A stretch of 64,000 nt of DNA, taken from the NCBI GenBank assembly GCA_020724425.1, contig DYGY01000005.1, positions 1-64,000 on the forward strand, written 5' to 3'. Position numbers and translations under genes: made by a program. Position 1 is the first letter of the stretch. Every line of letters begins with the position of its first letter. The notes under the pieces are model-generated. The model was not told the DNA's origin, made no database searches, and worked only from the letters and a program-made list of their open reading frames with translations. The stretch comes from Thermaerobacter marianensis. Its GTDB lineage: Bacteria; Bacillota; Sulfobacillia; DVGY01. Below, piece by piece: positions 38,554-48,649 of the stretch.

Positions 38554-39687
38554 ATGTCAGAAATTGAAGCCAGACGGTTAAAGGCTGAAGAGGTTGGCCA
38601 TGAGAAGTTGATTCTCAACTTGGGTCCCCAGCATCCCAGTACTCACGGGGTATTACGCGTTATTACTACCCTTGAGGGTGAAAGGATTACTGAAGCCGAA
38701 CCAGATATTGGTTTTTTACATCGTAACTTTGAGAAGATTGTTGAAGGCTGGACCTGGTCACAGGTTATTCCTTTGACTGACCGTAATGACTATTTGGCTA
38801 ACATTAACAATGAGCATGCTTATGTACTGGCAGTGGAAAAACTAGCCGGGATTGAGGTGCCTGAGAGAGCTGAATACATTAGAGTCATTATGAGTGAGTT
38901 AAATAGGATTGCTAGTCACTTGTTGACCTTTGGTACCTTCGCGATGGATATGGGTGCTTTTACACCTTTCCTTTATGGTTTCCGGGAGAGAGAGCTTCTT
39001 TACGATATATTTGAGAAGGTTACCGGGGCTAGGATGATGCACAATTATGTCAGGTTAAGTGGTGTACGCAATGACTTGCCTGATGGTTGGGATAAGGAAG
39101 TCCTTGAGTTCTTAGACCGTTTAGAAAATGATGTAATTCCTGATTATTATGATCTTTTGATCAAAAATCCGATTTTTGAAGCCCGTAGTTTAGGCGTAGG
39201 TGTTCTGACTAAAGAGGATGCTATAGCTTATGGAGCAGCAGGACCTATTTTACGTGGTTCTGGTATAGATTGGGATTTGCGTAGGGACATGCCATATTCC
39301 ATCTATGATCGTTTTGACTTTGAGGTTATCACTCGTGAAGAGGGTGACCATTATGCAAGGTTCATGGTGCGTATGGATGAGATGATTGAGAGTGCTAAGA
39401 TTATCCGTCAGGCTTTTGAGCAGATGCCTGAAGGTCCTGTAATGGGTAAGGTGCCAAGGGTTCTTAAACCAGAAGGAGACATTTACTCTGCTGTTGAGGG
39501 ACCTAGAGGCGAAATTGGAGTATATCTTGTTGGTGATGGAAACTTTAAACCCTATAGGGTTAAGTGGCGGGCACCTTCTTTCTCCAATCTGTCCATCTTA
39601 CCATTAATGGCTAAAGGACAGTTTGTAGCGGATATTGTTCTAACTATCGGTACACTTGATCCGATCTTTGGGGAGGTGGATCGCTGA
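38554..39687 (+). CDS. nuoD: NADH-quinone oxidoreductase subunit D
   Basis: NLGPQHPSTHGVLRVITTLEGE; EAPRGE-like VEGPRGEIGVYLV; GEVDR C-terminus. Confidence 0.95.
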   Translation: MSEIEARRLKAEEVGHEKLILNLGPQHPSTHGVLRVITTLEGERITEAEPDIGFLHRNFEKIVEGWTWSQVIPLTDRNDYLANINNEHAYVLAVEKLAGIEVPERAEYIRVIMSELNRIASHLLTFGTFAMDMGAFTPFLYGFRERELLYDIFEKVTGARMMHNYVRLSGVRNDLPDGWDKEVLEFLDRLENDVIPDYYDLLIKNPIFEARSLGVGVLTKEDAIAYGAAGPILRGSGIDWDLRRDMPYSIYDRFDFEVITREEGDHYARFMVRMDEMIESAKIIRQAFEQMPEGPVMGKVPRVLKPEGDIYSAVEGPRGEIGVYLVGDGNFKPYRVKWRAPSFSNLSILPLMAKGQFVADIVLTIGTLDPIFGEVDR

Positions 39688-40646
39688 TGCCCGAATGGGT
39701 TATGGCTATAATCAAGATCTTAATTGTCTTAGCTTTCATTGGGCTAAACGGTATGTTCTTGATTTGGGCAGAACGTAAGGTTGCGGGTTTTATCCAGGCC
39801 CGTATTGGACCGGCTAGGGTTGGTAGACCACAAGGTTTCTTTCAGTTGTTTGCTGATGCAATTAAGATGTTTTCTAAGGAAGATGTTAGACCGGCTGCAG
39901 CAGACAAGTGGGTATGGTGGTTTGCACCTGTAGTATTTTTTACACCGGTAGCTATGGCGTTTCTGGTGTTGCCTTTTGGTCCTAATGTAATTGGTTTGGA
40001 TATGAATATTGGTCTTATCTATCTGGCAGCGGTTGCTTCTTTTGCGTTGCTCGGTGTATTTATGGCTGGATGGGGCTCAAATAACAAATATTCTTTGCTT
40101 GGTGCTATGCGTGCTGGCGCTCAGATGATTAGTTATGAGATTCCTCTCATTCTGGCTACCATTGGTGTCATTATGATTACCGGTACTTTAAGTACACAGG
40201 GTATTGTTGAGTATCAGGTTGCACATGGTTGGAATATTAAGACCCAGTTCCTGGCGTTTGTTGTGTTCTTTATTGCCATGTTAGCAGAGCTTAACAGGAC
40301 TCCTTTTGACCTTGTTATTGCTGAATCAGAGCTAACCTCAGGTTTCTTTACCGAGTACAGTGGTATTCGCTGGGGAATGTTTATGTTTGCTGAGTATACA
40401 AATATTTTTGTTATGTCAGCTTTGGCAGTAACTCTGTTTTTTGGAGGTTGGGCTTCTCCTTTTGGTCTTGTGGGTTCGGTTTTGATATTCCTTATTAAGA
40501 CCTATGCTATTGTGTTTCTTATCATCTGGATTCGCTGGTCTGTACCCCGTGTACGTATCGATCAGTTGATGACTTTGGGTTGGAAGTTCCTTTTACCGTT
40601 GAGTTTGTTCAATATCGTTTTCACAGGTTTAATCTTACTGATTTAA
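39687..40646 (+). CDS. nuoH: NADH-quinone oxidoreductase subunit H
   Basis: WAERKVAGFIQARIGPARVGRPQGFFQLFADAIKMFSKED. Confidence 0.95.
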   Translation: MPEWVMAIIKILIVLAFIGLNGMFLIWAERKVAGFIQARIGPARVGRPQGFFQLFADAIKMFSKEDVRPAAADKWVWWFAPVVFFTPVAMAFLVLPFGPNVIGLDMNIGLIYLAAVASFALLGVFMAGWGSNNKYSLLGAMRAGAQMISYEIPLILATIGVIMITGTLSTQGIVEYQVAHGWNIKTQFLAFVVFFIAMLAELNRTPFDLVIAESELTSGFFTEYSGIRWGMFMFAEYTNIFVMSALAVTLFFGGWASPFGLVGSVLIFLIKTYAIVFLIIWIRWSVPRVRIDQLMTLGWKFLLPLSLFNIVFTGLILLI

Positions 40647-40656
40647 TAAAACAGGG

Positions 40657-41148
40657 GTGAGTATGTTGGGTGGAGTATTAGGCAATGTGTATAATGCCAC
40701 TAAGAGTCTTATCAAGGGCCACCTAGTAACCCTAAAAGAGTTGAGAACCCCCAAAATCACAGTTCACTATCCAGATGAAAGGTTGGAGCTACCTTTAGGT
40801 AGCAGGGGGATGCCGGCTCTAAAGGTCAACCAGGATACAGGTCTATTGAATTGTACAGCTTGTGGTGTATGCGCCCGCGAATGCCCTGTTGATGCTATTG
40901 AAGTAGAGGCTGTTGTGGGTGAGAAGGGAAGAAAGAAGCGCTATCCAGCTATCTATAATTTGGATATGACCCACTGTATGCAATGTAACCTTTGTGTGGA
41001 GGCATGTCCATTTGATGCGCTAGAAATGTCTGATGCTTTTGAAATATCACGTTATGATTTGGATGATTTGATATTTGACAAAGAACAGTTGGCTGAGATT
41101 TGGAAGACTCATAAGGCTGTCCGCATTACAGGGGGTGAAAAGCTGTGA
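40657..41148 (+). CDS. nuoI: NADH-quinone oxidoreductase subunit I (2x[4Fe-4S])
   Basis: CTACGVCARECPVDAI and CMQCNLCVEACPFDAL. Confidence 0.95.
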   Translation: MSMLGGVLGNVYNATKSLIKGHLVTLKELRTPKITVHYPDERLELPLGSRGMPALKVNQDTGLLNCTACGVCARECPVDAIEVEAVVGEKGRKKRYPAIYNLDMTHCMQCNLCVEACPFDALEMSDAFEISRYDLDDLIFDKEQLAEIWKTHKAVRITGGEKL

Positions 41149-41696
41149 ACTGGGAATTGCTAGGTTTTGCCTTCCTGACTGGTATGCTTCTCTACAGTGC
41201 CTTTAAGGTGGTAACTACAACTTATATTACACATGCAGCTATCTATCTGGCCTTTACATTTGTGGCCTTAGCAGGTTTTTTCCTGATGTTAAGTGCCAAC
41301 TTTCTGGCAGCAGTACAGATTCTGGTGTATGCAGGTGCGGTAGTTGCTTTGGTTGTGTTCGCTATCATGTTATCTCAGAGACAGGATTACTCTGGTAAGC
41401 CGATTGAGGAAACAAGAACTGAGAAAATTGAGCGGACCTTTGGTTCTCAATACTGGGGAGCATTACCGTTAGTAATTGCAGCAGGTGTTGCCGCGATTAT
41501 GATTGTAATTTATCGTCAGGTTGTGGCTGCTGGATATTGGACTAGTGAGCCAGGTCCAGCTTTAGAAGATTCAACTGTGGCTATAGCTAATGAGTTATTT
41601 ACCAAGTATCTCATACCATTTGAGGTTGTTTCTCTGGTATTGCTGGCTGCAATGATTGGTGCCATCATCCTGACTAAGAGGGAGGGGCAGCGCTGA
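41145..41696 (+). CDS. nuoJ: NADH-quinone oxidoreductase subunit J
   Basis: FLMLSANFLAAVQILVYAGAVVALVVFAIML; GTG start. Confidence 0.93.
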   Translation: MNWELLGFAFLTGMLLYSAFKVVTTTYITHAAIYLAFTFVALAGFFLMLSANFLAAVQILVYAGAVVALVVFAIMLSQRQDYSGKPIEETRTEKIERTFGSQYWGALPLVIAAGVAAIMIVIYRQVVAAGYWTSEPGPALEDSTVAIANELFTKYLIPFEVVSLVLLAAMIGAIILTKREGQR

Positions 41697-42004
41697 TGAT
41701 TCCATTACACTACTATCTAATCGTTGCGGTAATCTTGTTTTCCATCGGGATTTGGGGCGCTTTAAAGCACACCAATCCTATTAGAGTTTTGATATCTATC
41801 GAGTTAATGTTGAATGCTGTTAACCTGAATCTGATTGCTTTTGCTAGGTTCAGTCAGGTGGATATGGTTTTAGGACAGGTATTTGCTATTTTTGTCATTG
41901 CTGTTGCTGCAGCAGAGGTTGCTATAGGTCTGGCTATAGTTTTGATGATTGTACGTGAACGCAATATCTATGACATTAATAAGATTAACCTTCTGAAGGG
42001 TTAG
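41696..42004 (+). CDS. nuoK: NADH-quinone oxidoreductase subunit K
   Basis: VLISIELMLNAVNLNLIAF; AAAEVAIGLAIVLMI. Confidence 0.95.
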   Translation: MIPLHYYLIVAVILFSIGIWGALKHTNPIRVLISIELMLNAVNLNLIAFARFSQVDMVLGQVFAIFVIAVAAAEVAIGLAIVLMIVRERNIYDINKINLLKG

Positions 42005-42017
42005 AGGGGTGATATCG

Positions 42018-43940
42018 GTGATCACATATTCGTGGATAATCGCAGTTATACCGCTGCTGGCCTTTGTTTTGCTCCTTGCCTTTGGCAATAGGATGAAGGA
42101 ACGGGCGGCTTGGATAGGAGTCACCGCTCTTGGCCTGGCCTTTTTGATGGCTTTGAAGGTATTGGCTGAAGTCCTAGCCGGTGCACAGGCGGCAGCAAGC
42201 TTTGAGTGGCTTAAGATTGGCTCCTACACTATAGATATGGGTTTTCAGGTAGGTGCCCTTGAGGCCTCAATGATGGTGGTTGTAACTGCAGTTAGTTTGA
42301 TGGTACAGCTTTATTCCATGGGTTATATGCATGGGGATCCACGCTTCAATCGTTACTACATGACTGTAAATCTCTTTACCACAGGTATGTTGGGTGTTGT
42401 CATTGCTGATAACTTCCTGCTGTTCCTGATGAGTTGGGAGATTATGGGCTTGTGTTCATATCTGCTCATCAGTCACTATTATGAAGATCTTAATAACGCA
42501 AAGGCTGGTATGAAGGCCTTCCTCACTACCAGAGTCGGTGATGTGGGTATGATGGCTGGTATCTGGCTTTTGTTCTCACAAGCTGGTTCTTTCAACTTCG
42601 CAGACATTGCTGTGTGGGTTGAAAATGCAAGTGGTAGTGAAAACATTATTACCTTAGCAGCATTGCTTTTGTTTGCGGGTGCTGTTGGTAAGTCGGCTCA
42701 GGTGCCACTACATGTCTGGTTACCTGATGCTATGGCAGGTCCTACACCTGCTAGTGCTTTGATCCATGCTGCAACAATGGTTGCTGCTGGTGTTTATCTT
42801 GTAGCAAAGAGTTATTTTATCTTCCAGGCTTCACCTGATGCTATGTTTGTGGTTGCAGTGATTGGTGCTTTAACAGCATTCCTAGCTGCTACAATTGCTA
42901 CAGTACAGGTGGACCTTAAGAAAGTTCTGGCTTACTCAACTGTCAGTCAGCTAGGCTTTATGATGCTGGGTCTAGGTGTTGGTGGCTATACAGCTGCACT
43001 ATTCCACCTTATCACCCACGCGTTCTTCAAAGCTCTGTTGTTCCTGGGTGCAGGTAGTGTTATCCACGCAGTGCATACCCAGAACATGCATGAAATGGGT
43101 GGCCTGTTTAAGAAGATGAAGATAACAGGTACTACCTTTATCATTGGTTCACTGGCCTTAGCAGGTATTCCACCTTTTGCTGGTTTTTACAGCAAGGATA
43201 TGATCTTGCTTGAGGCATACCGCTACAATGAGGTGCTCTTCTGGATTGGTGCAGCGGCTGCCTTTATGACAGCCTATTACATGACCAGAGCCATTATCCT
43301 TACCTTCTTTGGTAAGCCAAGGGATATGGAGAAGTATGAGCATGCCCATGAATCACCTCTAAACATGAGCATACCTTTGATGTTCCTAGCCATACCAGCA
43401 ACATTACTGGGTTATGGAATGTATCGTGATTACTTTGTCAAGAGTTTTATTACCTTGCCAGGTCTCACGCATGCATACCACTCAGATTTTGTTATGAATA
43501 TGGCAATATCAGTGGCAGTCGCGGGTATTGTAGTTGGGTTCATTGTTTATGGAACCAATTGGGTATCAAAGACTGCAGCGATTAGGAACCTCAAGCCATT
43601 GTATGTACTGCTCAAGCATAAGTACTACTTTGATGAACTCTACAATGGTGTTGTAGTAAAGGGTACTGTTGGTATCTCAAGGTTGGTAGGCTGGTTTGAC
43701 AAGTGGATTGTGGATGGACTGGTCAACTTTGTTGGTTGGAGCACAGGTCAGTTAAGCCGGTTAACAAGGACATTCGATACAATTGTAGTTGATGGAGCTG
43801 TTAATGGAACCGCAGCTTTGACAATGGCTGCTGGTAACCAGGTTCGTAAGCTTCAAACAGGTGTTGTACAGAGTTACATGTTGGTCTTGTTTGCTGGTGT
43901 TGTTATTGGACTAATCATATTTCAGCTGATTGGAGGATGA
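42018..43940 (+). CDS. nuoL: NADH-quinone oxidoreductase subunit L
   Basis: SWEIMGLCSYLLISHYYE; LPDAMAGPTPASALIHAATMVAAGVYL; GTG at 42018 with SD AGAGGGG. Confidence 0.95.
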   Translation: MITYSWIIAVIPLLAFVLLLAFGNRMKERAAWIGVTALGLAFLMALKVLAEVLAGAQAAASFEWLKIGSYTIDMGFQVGALEASMMVVVTAVSLMVQLYSMGYMHGDPRFNRYYMTVNLFTTGMLGVVIADNFLLFLMSWEIMGLCSYLLISHYYEDLNNAKAGMKAFLTTRVGDVGMMAGIWLLFSQAGSFNFADIAVWVENASGSENIITLAALLLFAGAVGKSAQVPLHVWLPDAMAGPTPASALIHAATMVAAGVYLVAKSYFIFQASPDAMFVVAVIGALTAFLAATIATVQVDLKKVLAYSTVSQLGFMMLGLGVGGYTAALFHLITHAFFKALLFLGAGSVIHAVHTQNMHEMGGLFKKMKITGTTFIIGSLALAGIPPFAGFYSKDMILLEAYRYNEVLFWIGAAAAFMTAYYMTRAIILTFFGKPRDMEKYEHAHESPLNMSIPLMFLAIPATLLGYGMYRDYFVKSFITLPGLTHAYHSDFVMNMAISVAVAGIVVGFIVYGTNWVSKTAAIRNLKPLYVLLKHKYYFDELYNGVVVKGTVGISRLVGWFDKWIVDGLVNFVGWSTGQLSRLTRTFDTIVVDGAVNGTAALTMAAGNQVRKLQTGVVQSYMLVLFAGVVIGLIIFQLIGG

Positions 43941-43944
43941 GGAC

Positions 43945-45417
43945 ATGAATTTGCCCTATTTGAGCCTGCTCATATTCGTGCCGTTGGCTGGGGCTGTCCT
44001 CGTGTTGTTTCTTAACGAGAAGCAGCACGCTACAATTAGGACCGTCGCAACTTTCATCGCTGCTATCCCAGTAGTCCTCGTAGGGATGATGTGGGCACAG
44101 TGGGATTACAGTGCAGTAGGCATGCAATTTACTGAGTATCATGAGTGGATTCCTAGCTTAGGAATAGCTTACAGGTTAGGCGTAGATGGAATGAGTTTTG
44201 CCATGTTGGCTTTAACAGCCTTTATTGGATTAATCGCTGTTATAGCTTCCTATGGCATTGAAAAAAGAGTTAAAGACTATTATGCATTGTTGCTTTTGCT
44301 TTTAGCAGGTATTAATGGTGTGTTTGTTGCTTTAGATTATGTTCTCTTCTATGTATTCTGGGAACTAGTTCTGGTACCAATGTACTTCTTGATTGGTATC
44401 TGGGGTGGTCCAAGGAGAGAATATGCTGCAATTAAGTTCTTTATTTACACAATGGTTGGTAGTGTTATCATGCTGGTTGGTATCCTGGCTCTGTATCTAC
44501 AGACAGGTGCACAGACCTTCGGTATTTTGGAGTTACAGCAGTTAGGTGCTGAATTGCCTTCAAACTGGCAGTGGGGTATCTTCTTAGCAATGTTCATTGG
44601 TTTTGCTGTTAAGGTGCCAATTGTGCCATTGCATACCTGGTTGCCTGATGCACACGTTGAGGCACCAACACCTATTTCGGTTATCCTTGCTGCAGTTCTC
44701 TTAAAAATGGGTACCTATGGTTTCTTAAGGATTTCCCATCCGACATTCCCTGAGATAGCTCAGAGCTTTGCTTATGTCCTAGCTATCCTTGGTGTTATCA
44801 ACCTGATTTATGGTGCCTTGGCCGCTATGGCTCAGGATGATATGAAGAAACTTGTTGCCTATTCCAGTGTTAGCCATATGGGTTATACCCTGCTTGGTCT
44901 AGCAGCAGCTACAGTTACTGCAGTTAATGGTGTAGTTTATCAGATGGTATCTCATGGTTTGATTTCTGCTATGCTCTTCCTTATGGTAGGTGTAATCTAT
45001 GATCGCACCCATACTAGGGATATGCGTAAGCTTGGCGGATTCTATATAACCATGCCAATTGCCGGTGGTATTCTGGCGTTTGCTGCTTTTGCAAACCTTG
45101 GCTTACCCGGTCTCAGTGGCTTTATTGCCGAGTTCTTTGTTCTGTTAGGTGCATATGCGGTGTATCCAAATCTGGTATATATCTCTTTGATTGGTCTGGT
45201 CTTGACTGCAGCATTTAACCTTTGGATGTTGCAAAAGGTTTTGATGGGTCAGCCTAAGCTTGAATGGGAAGGTCTCCCTGACATAAACAAGAGAGAGCTA
45301 ATTACTCTTGTACCATTGATGGCATTAACATTGCTATTCGGTTTAGTACCATCAATTCTGATGAATCTAATTAATACCCCTGTAAGTGAGCTTGTGGCAC
45401 GGTTAGGGGGTATGTAA
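43945..45417 (+). CDS. nuoM: NADH-quinone oxidoreductase subunit M
   Basis: YVFWELVLVPMYFLIGIWGGPRREYAAIKFF; TWLPDAHVEAPTPISVILAAVLLKMGTYG. Confidence 0.95.
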   Translation: MNLPYLSLLIFVPLAGAVLVLFLNEKQHATIRTVATFIAAIPVVLVGMMWAQWDYSAVGMQFTEYHEWIPSLGIAYRLGVDGMSFAMLALTAFIGLIAVIASYGIEKRVKDYYALLLLLLAGINGVFVALDYVLFYVFWELVLVPMYFLIGIWGGPRREYAAIKFFIYTMVGSVIMLVGILALYLQTGAQTFGILELQQLGAELPSNWQWGIFLAMFIGFAVKVPIVPLHTWLPDAHVEAPTPISVILAAVLLKMGTYGFLRISHPTFPEIAQSFAYVLAILGVINLIYGALAAMAQDDMKKLVAYSSVSHMGYTLLGLAAATVTAVNGVVYQMVSHGLISAMLFLMVGVIYDRTHTRDMRKLGGFYITMPIAGGILAFAAFANLGLPGLSGFIAEFFVLLGAYAVYPNLVYISLIGLVLTAAFNLWMLQKVLMGQPKLEWEGLPDINKRELITLVPLMALTLLFGLVPSILMNLINTPVSELVARLGGM

Positions 45418-45419
45418 CT

Positions 45420-46856
45420 GTGATTTTTGATGTGTTGATACCTGAAATTGTGCTAACTGTCGTGGCTCTTGGTCTTTTGTTAGCTGCGGCATGGCAGAAG
45501 GAAGGTCAGAGTGGTAGCTATCTTGGCTACCTAGGGATAGTTGGTCTATTGGGGGCGCTAGTCGCCCTCTGGCCAGCAATTGGTATCTCTGGTGAGGTCT
45601 TTGATGGTATGCTGGTAGCTGATGAGCTAACCATGTTCTTCAAAGCTTTATTGATTGTGGTTGGAATCCTGGTATTCCTTATGTCAATAGAGTTTGTGGA
45701 GAAGAATCATATTCCAGCAGGGGAATACTATGCCTTGCTTCTCTTTGGAATCGTTGGTGGTATGATCATGGTAGCTTCTGCAGACCTTCTGGCTTTCTAT
45801 GTTGGTCTTGAGCTATTGGCAATTGCTTCTTATGCACTTACTGGAATGCTAAGAAATGATCATAAGTCACAAGAAGCTGTATTAAAGTATTTTCTAAATG
45901 GAGCACTGGCATCTGCCATTATCCTCTTTGGTATTTCCTTGTTCTATGGTTTAACAGGAACTACAAGCATTCAGGGACTTGCTGATGCTTTTAAGGTTGG
46001 GGTAAATGGTACTGATTCTTTAGTTATGGCAGCTTTAGTCTTTTTAATGGCAGGGTTTGGTTTTAAGATTGCTGCTGTACCCTTCCATCTCTGGGCTGCT
46101 GATACCTATGAAGGTGCACCAACACCAATTACTGCGTTCCTTTCTGTTGTATCTAAGGGTGCAGCCTTTGTAGTGATGATGAGGATATTCTTTGTAGGTC
46201 TTGAGAGTTTGACAGTTAACTGGTCTGCAGCTTTTGCGGTGCTAGCCGTTATTACTATGACTGTTGGTAACCTAGCAGCTCTCTGGCAGAAGAATATTAA
46301 GAGAATGCTTGCATACTCCTCGATTGCTCATGCTGGATATATAATGGTCGGCTTTGCAGCTGCTACAGCTGATGGTTTAACAGGTATGACATACTATATC
46401 CTGGCCTATGCCTTAACCAATATGGGTCTATTTGCAATCATTGTTGCCATGAGCAATGCAGGTCTTGGTGAAGATATTGATGGGTATAAGGGTCTTAGCA
46501 GAAAGAACGCTCTTTATGCCTGGATGATGGTTGTTTTCTTCCTGAGTCTTATCGGTATACCACCAACAGGTGGTTTCCTAGGGAAGTTCCTGCTGTTTAA
46601 GGCATCTATTGGAGCAAACCTTGTTTGGTTGGCTTTAGCTATGGCCATTAACAGTGCTATCTCTGTTGGCTACTACTATGGAGTGGTTAAGACCATGTTC
46701 CTAAACGAAGAAGAAGAAGAGGAACCCCAAAAACTACCCACCACAGCAAATATTGGTCTGGTAGTCTGGATCACTGGTGCGATGGTACTAGTTCTCGGTA
46801 TCCTACCAAGCTTCTTCATTGAGTTAAGCAGTCAGGTAGCTAAGATACTACCCTAG
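45420..46856 (+). CDS. nuoN: NADH-quinone oxidoreductase subunit N
   Basis: FYVGLELLAIASYALTGMLRNDHKSQEAVLKYFLNGA; WAADTYEGAPTPITAFLSVVSKGAAF. Confidence 0.95.
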   Translation: MIFDVLIPEIVLTVVALGLLLAAAWQKEGQSGSYLGYLGIVGLLGALVALWPAIGISGEVFDGMLVADELTMFFKALLIVVGILVFLMSIEFVEKNHIPAGEYYALLLFGIVGGMIMVASADLLAFYVGLELLAIASYALTGMLRNDHKSQEAVLKYFLNGALASAIILFGISLFYGLTGTTSIQGLADAFKVGVNGTDSLVMAALVFLMAGFGFKIAAVPFHLWAADTYEGAPTPITAFLSVVSKGAAFVVMMRIFFVGLESLTVNWSAAFAVLAVITMTVGNLAALWQKNIKRMLAYSSIAHAGYIMVGFAAATADGLTGMTYYILAYALTNMGLFAIIVAMSNAGLGEDIDGYKGLSRKNALYAWMMVVFFLSLIGIPPTGGFLGKFLLFKASIGANLVWLALAMAINSAISVGYYYGVVKTMFLNEEEEEEPQKLPTTANIGLVVWITGAMVLVLGILPSFFIELSSQVAKILP

Positions 46857-46873
46857 TGAATATGTTGATTTTT

Positions 46874-46912
46874 GAGGAACCGTAAACCTTAAAAGGTTGC
46901 GGTTCCTCTTTT
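46874..46912 (+). terminator. Rho-independent terminator ending the nuo operon
   Basis: GAGGAACCG...CGGTTCCTC followed by TTTT. Confidence 0.85.
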
Positions 46913-46964
46913 CGTATAGTACATTAGTATTAAGAACTGTTAAGGTTTGTAGGAGGGATTTTTA

Positions 46965-47363
46965 GTGGCAGATGAGAGACAGCAAAGGATGACTATTCAG
47001 CGCAAGCTAATACTAGAGGTATTACAAAGTACCACTTCCCATCCTACAGCTGATTGGATCTATGAAGAGGTTCGAAAGAAACTTCCGCGGGTGAGTCTTG
47101 GTACTGTATACAGGAATCTCAATGTTCTAAAAGAGAATGGAGAGGTTCTGGAGCTTAACTATGGTAGTGGTCAGAGTCGTTATGATGGTAATCCTAAGAA
47201 CCACTATCATTTCACCTGTCAGATTTGTGGTGCCGTTTATGATGTACCTTTTGATGTGCAAAATGAGTTGAATGAAAGAGCTAAAGAGGCAAGCGGCTTT
47301 GTCATCTACAAGCATCGTCTAGAGTTCTATGGGATGTGTAATGAGTGTCAGAACAGCCATTAG
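46965..47363 (+). CDS. Fur family transcriptional regulator (PerR-like)
   Basis: RMTIQRKLILEVLQSTTSHPTADWIYEEVRKKLPRVSLGTVYRNLNVLKENGEV...HYHFTCQICGAVYD. Confidence 0.93.
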   Translation: MADERQQRMTIQRKLILEVLQSTTSHPTADWIYEEVRKKLPRVSLGTVYRNLNVLKENGEVLELNYGSGQSRYDGNPKNHYHFTCQICGAVYDVPFDVQNELNERAKEASGFVIYKHRLEFYGMCNECQNSH

Positions 47364-48064
47364 TATCTTTTAGCAACCTGCTACCAGTTAGAATCATAGA
47401 GAGACTTAATCGTTTTGTTGTGGCAGTTGAGCTTGAAGGGGTAGTTGTCAGGGCTCATCTGCCTAGTTCAGGCAGGCTAAAAGAGCTTGTCTATCTAGGG
47501 AATATGGGTTATGTGGAGAAAAGAAGCGGCAACCGGAAGACAGAGTATACCCTAATCCTAGTTGAATCACCTGAAGGGAATCTGGTATCTCTAGAGGCTA
47601 ATATGGCCTCTTATTTTACGTTTAAGGCACTGGAACAGGGTTTATGGGCTGACTTTGCTGATATCAAAAACCTAAAAAAAGAGGTTAGGGTTAATGATAG
47701 TCGCTTGGATCTTTTTTTCCACATGAAGGGGTTAGACTGGTATGCTGAAGTCAAGTCAGTTACACTAGTCAACGATGGAATTGCTCGTTTCCCTGATGCG
47801 CCGACTTTGAGAGGCAAAAAACATATCAGAGAGTTAGTTGAACTAGGAAAAGAGGGCCATAGGGCTGCAGTCATCTTCATTGTAGGTAGGGGTGATGCTT
47901 TGGAGTTCAGACCTAACTGGGCTATGGATTGGGACTTCAGCCAGGCCCTATATCAAGCAGCTAAAGAGGGTGTTGTCATCAAGGCATACTCCATGGAGGT
48001 GACTTTAAAGGGATTTTTTCTTGGAAGAGAAATTCCCATTAATCTTATGGAAAGCAACGAATAG
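47345..48064 (+). CDS. sfsA: SfsA-like protein (DNA/RNA nuclease SfsA)
   Basis: RIIERLNRFVVAVELEGVVVRAHLPSSGRLKELVYLG; EVKSVTLVNDGIARFPDAPTLRGKKHIRELVEL. Confidence 0.95.
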   Translation: MSEQPLVSFSNLLPVRIIERLNRFVVAVELEGVVVRAHLPSSGRLKELVYLGNMGYVEKRSGNRKTEYTLILVESPEGNLVSLEANMASYFTFKALEQGLWADFADIKNLKKEVRVNDSRLDLFFHMKGLDWYAEVKSVTLVNDGIARFPDAPTLRGKKHIRELVELGKEGHRAAVIFIVGRGDALEFRPNWAMDWDFSQALYQAAKEGVVIKAYSMEVTLKGFFLGREIPINLMESNE

Positions 48065-48119
48065 GTGGCATACCTCGCATATCCTCGTATATTCTCCTTC
48101 AGAACTGCTTTGATGGGAC

Positions 48120-48172
48120 TTGAAACACAATATGTTGTATATTACAATGTTGATAAACCCAAGATGTTGGAG
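48120..48172 (+). promoter_or_regulatory. nrdR-nrdJ promoter with two candidate NrdR boxes
   Basis: TTGAAA (48120-48125) - 17 nt - TACAAT (48143-48148); NrdR-box-like ACACAATATGTTGTAT (48125-48140) and weaker ACCCAAGATGTTGGAG (48157-48172), 32 bp apart. Confidence 0.75.
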
Positions 48173-48180
48173 GGTTGCCG

Positions 48181-48636
48181 ATGAAGTGTCCGTATTGTGA
48201 TTTCCCAGAAAGCAGGGTCCTTGACTCCCGACCAACTGAGGATGGTGCAGTGATCAGAAGACGTAGAGAATGTTTGCACTGTAATCAGCGTTTCACTACT
48301 TATGAGAAGATTGAAACTACTCCCTTCATTGTTATCAAAAAAGATGGTAACAGAGAACCCTTTGATGCAGATAAGATTCTTAGAGGGCTTATTACGGCGT
48401 GTGAAAAAAGGCCTGTTCCTCTAGAAAAACTAGAACGACTGGTTAATGAGGTTGAGAGAGAACTTAGAAGTTCATTGGAGAAGGAAGTTACCAGTGGGAT
48501 AATTGGGGAGCTAGTGATGGATAGGCTCAAGTATGTGGATGAGGTTGCTTATGTACGTTTTGCATCTGTTTACAGGCAGTTTAAAGACATTGAAAAGTTC
48601 AAAGAAGAACTAGAGAAGCTCTTGACGGAAAAATAG
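48181..48636 (+). CDS. nrdR: Transcriptional repressor NrdR
   Basis: [45 protein letters not shown]. Confidence 0.97.
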   Translation: MKCPYCDFPESRVLDSRPTEDGAVIRRRRECLHCNQRFTTYEKIETTPFIVIKKDGNREPFDADKILRGLITACEKRPVPLEKLERLVNEVERELRSSLEKEVTSGIIGELVMDRLKYVDEVAYVRFASVYRQFKDIEKFKEELEKLLTEK

Positions 48637-48649
48637 GGAGGGAAAAGAA

